NCBI GenBank assembly: GCA_927435855.1
Contig: CAKMJZ010000029.1
Location: 1-52,279, forward strand
Length of the DNA stretch: 52,279 nt
Source of the DNA: an uncultured Erysipelotrichaceae bacterium
GTDB taxonomy: Bacteria > Bacillota_I > Bacilli_A > Erysipelotrichales > Erysipelotrichaceae
Reading direction: 5' to 3'
The position numbers and the translations under genes are program-made. Of the stretch, positions 51,150 through 52,279 are shown piece after piece (within the stretch, counting starts at the first letter, position 1; each line of letters opens with the position of its first letter). The notes beneath the pieces were generated by a model. The model did no database searches, was not told the origin of the DNA, and saw only the letters and a program-made list of their open reading frames with translations.

Positions 51150-51983
51150 TTAGTACGATAGACCTGGATCGAAGACGCCAAGTAATACACCGACGAAAGC
51201 GATGCCGACCAAAATCAACATAACGGTAATCGGGGACATTTTTCTCTTTGTCATCAACCACCATGCAAATAGCACGGTTAATAAGGACAAGACATTCGGG
51301 AAAATGTTATTCAACGTATCTTGCAGAACCAACGGCGGATTTCCTTCGCCTAAAGAGAATTGCAATGCAGTTGTAACACCGATCCAGGAAGCTGCCAATG
51401 AACCGATAACGATTGCACCAAGCATAATCATGGATTCGCGGAAAGCAGTAGCACGATCGCCGATAACAACATCAACGGCACGTCCACCCAATTCATAACC
51501 TTTATCGAAAACATACTTCATAAAGAATGTCATCGTTGAAATATAAACAGCTGCATAGAAGATCGGTCCAACAACAGAACCACCAGCCGAGAAGCCCAAT
51601 GCGATAGACAATAAAATAGGAATATAGGTGCCTGGAATCAAGGAGTCACCGATACCAGCTAATGGACCCATCAAACCAGCACGGATACCATTGATCATAG
51701 CATCATCGATAGCATCTGCACCATTGGCGCGAGCTTCTTCCAAACCTACAGCAATACCAACAACCATTGAACCGATTTGAGGTTCAGTGTTGAAGAACGG
51801 ACTATAAGTCTTCAATGAACGAAGTCTTGAAGCATCATCTTGATACAATTCTTTGATAACTGGGATCATTGCGCACATAAAACCAAAAGTTTGCATGTGT
51901 TGATGCGTAAATCCTGTTAAGTTACCATGATACCACCACCAGAATGCTGAGTTTTTTGTTTGTTTACTTAATTTAACGCTCAT
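51150..51983 (-). CDS. PTS mannose/fructose/sorbose family IID component
   Basis: The protein has 277 residues. FWWWYHGNLTGFTHQHMQTFGF near the start, MVVGIAVGLEEARA, and GIRAGLMGPLAGIGDSLIPG are the IID signature. Several C-terminal membrane segments follow. With IIC it forms the membrane channel of the transporter. The sugar is unknown. It is two bases from the IIC gene. Confidence 0.95.
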   Translation of the reverse strand: MSVKLSKQTKNSAFWWWYHGNLTGFTHQHMQTFGFMCAMIPVIKELYQDDASRLRSLKTYSPFFNTEPQIGSMVVGIAVGLEEARANGADAIDDAMINGIRAGLMGPLAGIGDSLIPGTYIPILLSIALGFSAGGSVVGPIFYAAVYISTMTFFMKYVFDKGYELGGRAVDVVIGDRATAFRESMIMLGAIVIGSLAASWIGVTTALQFSLGEGNPPLVLQDTLNNIFPNVLSLLTVLFAWWLMTKRKMSPITVMLILVGIAFVGVLLGVFDPGLSY

Positions 51984-51984
51984 C

Positions 51985-52278
51985 TTAGAGGTCCTCCTCT
52001 TCTGCTACTGCTTTTTTGGTAGATCCTGACATTACAATCTTGTAGTTCAAGTAAGCAATCATAGCCCCGAAGAAAGCGGCGCCGATCAAGTTGATCTTCA
52101 ATGCTGCGGCTAATGTGAAACCGAAGAAGAAGACGATCAAGTCTGTCGGTTTAGATACTACTTGTTTTAGAAGAATCGCGATACCAACTGCTGGTAATAA
52201 TGTACCAACGGTAAACAATGTCTTCATGACGATACCATCCATCGGTAACCATTCTTTCAGGTTAGCAACAAACGGAGC
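51985..52278 (-). CDS. PTS mannose/fructose/sorbose family IIC component, C-terminal part
   Basis: The frame is open to the window edge (APFVANLKEWLPMDGIVMK), so the start is outside. The visible part has membrane segments with LFTVGTLLPAVGIAILLK and INLIGAAFFGAMIAYLNYK, typical of IIC. It is the upstream partner of IID. Confidence 0.9.
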   Translation of the reverse strand, partial: APFVANLKEWLPMDGIVMKTLFTVGTLLPAVGIAILLKQVVSKPTDLIVFFFGFTLAAALKINLIGAAFFGAMIAYLNYKIVMSGSTKKAVAEEEDL

Positions 52279-52279
52279 T

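Overview
The window looks like the chromosome of an anaerobic, low-to-mid GC Gram-positive bacterium (Bacillota; Clostridia- or Erysipelotrichia-like). The reasons are strong GGAGG-type ribosome sites, TATAAT promoters, a guanine riboswitch ahead of the purine genes, mannose-family PTS genes, oxygen-sensitive glycyl-radical and corrinoid enzymes, and many PAS/HD-GYP sensors. The genus cannot be settled from sequence alone. I saw no rRNA, tRNA, CRISPR array, integrase or transposase.

Region 1 (1-11.1 kb, minus strand) is a tightly overlapping purine operon, purE-K-L-C-F-M-N-H-D. It is preceded by a guanine-type riboswitch with its own terminator, and by a second terminator and a tiny ORF upstream of the aptamer. 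At the window's left edge the purH/purD junction is scrambled. An inverted copy of purD codons 26-142 splits purH from its last six codons. This is either a real template-switch rearrangement or an assembly chimera.

Region 2 (11.2-13.4 kb) holds two small membrane proteins, an arsenate reductase, and a GyrI-like gene killed by one in-frame stop. The 3' end of the GyrI gene runs into a remnant of the 3' end of a sugar isomerase gene.

Region 3 (13.4-28.4 kb, minus strand) is a signalling island. It encodes a hybrid histidine kinase, an orphan CheR, a REC-PAS-HD-GYP protein, two more PAS-HD-GYP proteins (one with its HD histidine replaced by Leu), a 5TM-PAS protein without output domain, and a membrane GGDEF protein. 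The HD-GYP segments are mosaic copies of each other. Two genes share a conserved promoter followed by a conserved 103-nt leader element. The island is flanked by direct repeats of the 3' end of the SIS-isomerase gene.

Region 4 (28.9-41.5 kb, minus strand) is the most unusual metabolic block. It contains a dehydratase-class glycyl radical enzyme and its activase, DeoC aldolase, two UroD-family methyltransferases, a corrinoid protein, a reductive activator of corrinoid proteins, a C_GCAxxG_C_C protein and a SIS isomerase. Immediately upstream, as separate transcription units, lie a NanE-like epimerase and a DUF1638 / hexulose-phosphate synthase / phospho-hexuloisomerase operon. Together they suggest an uncharacterised anaerobic route that demethylates and dehydrates a sugar- or polyol-like compound. 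The substrate is unknown.

Region 5 (41.5-52.3 kb) carries a pair of unknown membrane proteins, an aldo/keto reductase with ferredoxin clusters, a second NanE-like gene with a DeoR regulator, a PAS-GGDEF cyclase, a cytoplasmic 5'-nucleotidase-like enzyme behind a highly structured leader, a GT14-like protein, and the end of a mannose-family PTS operon with a double-SIS sugar-phosphate enzyme.
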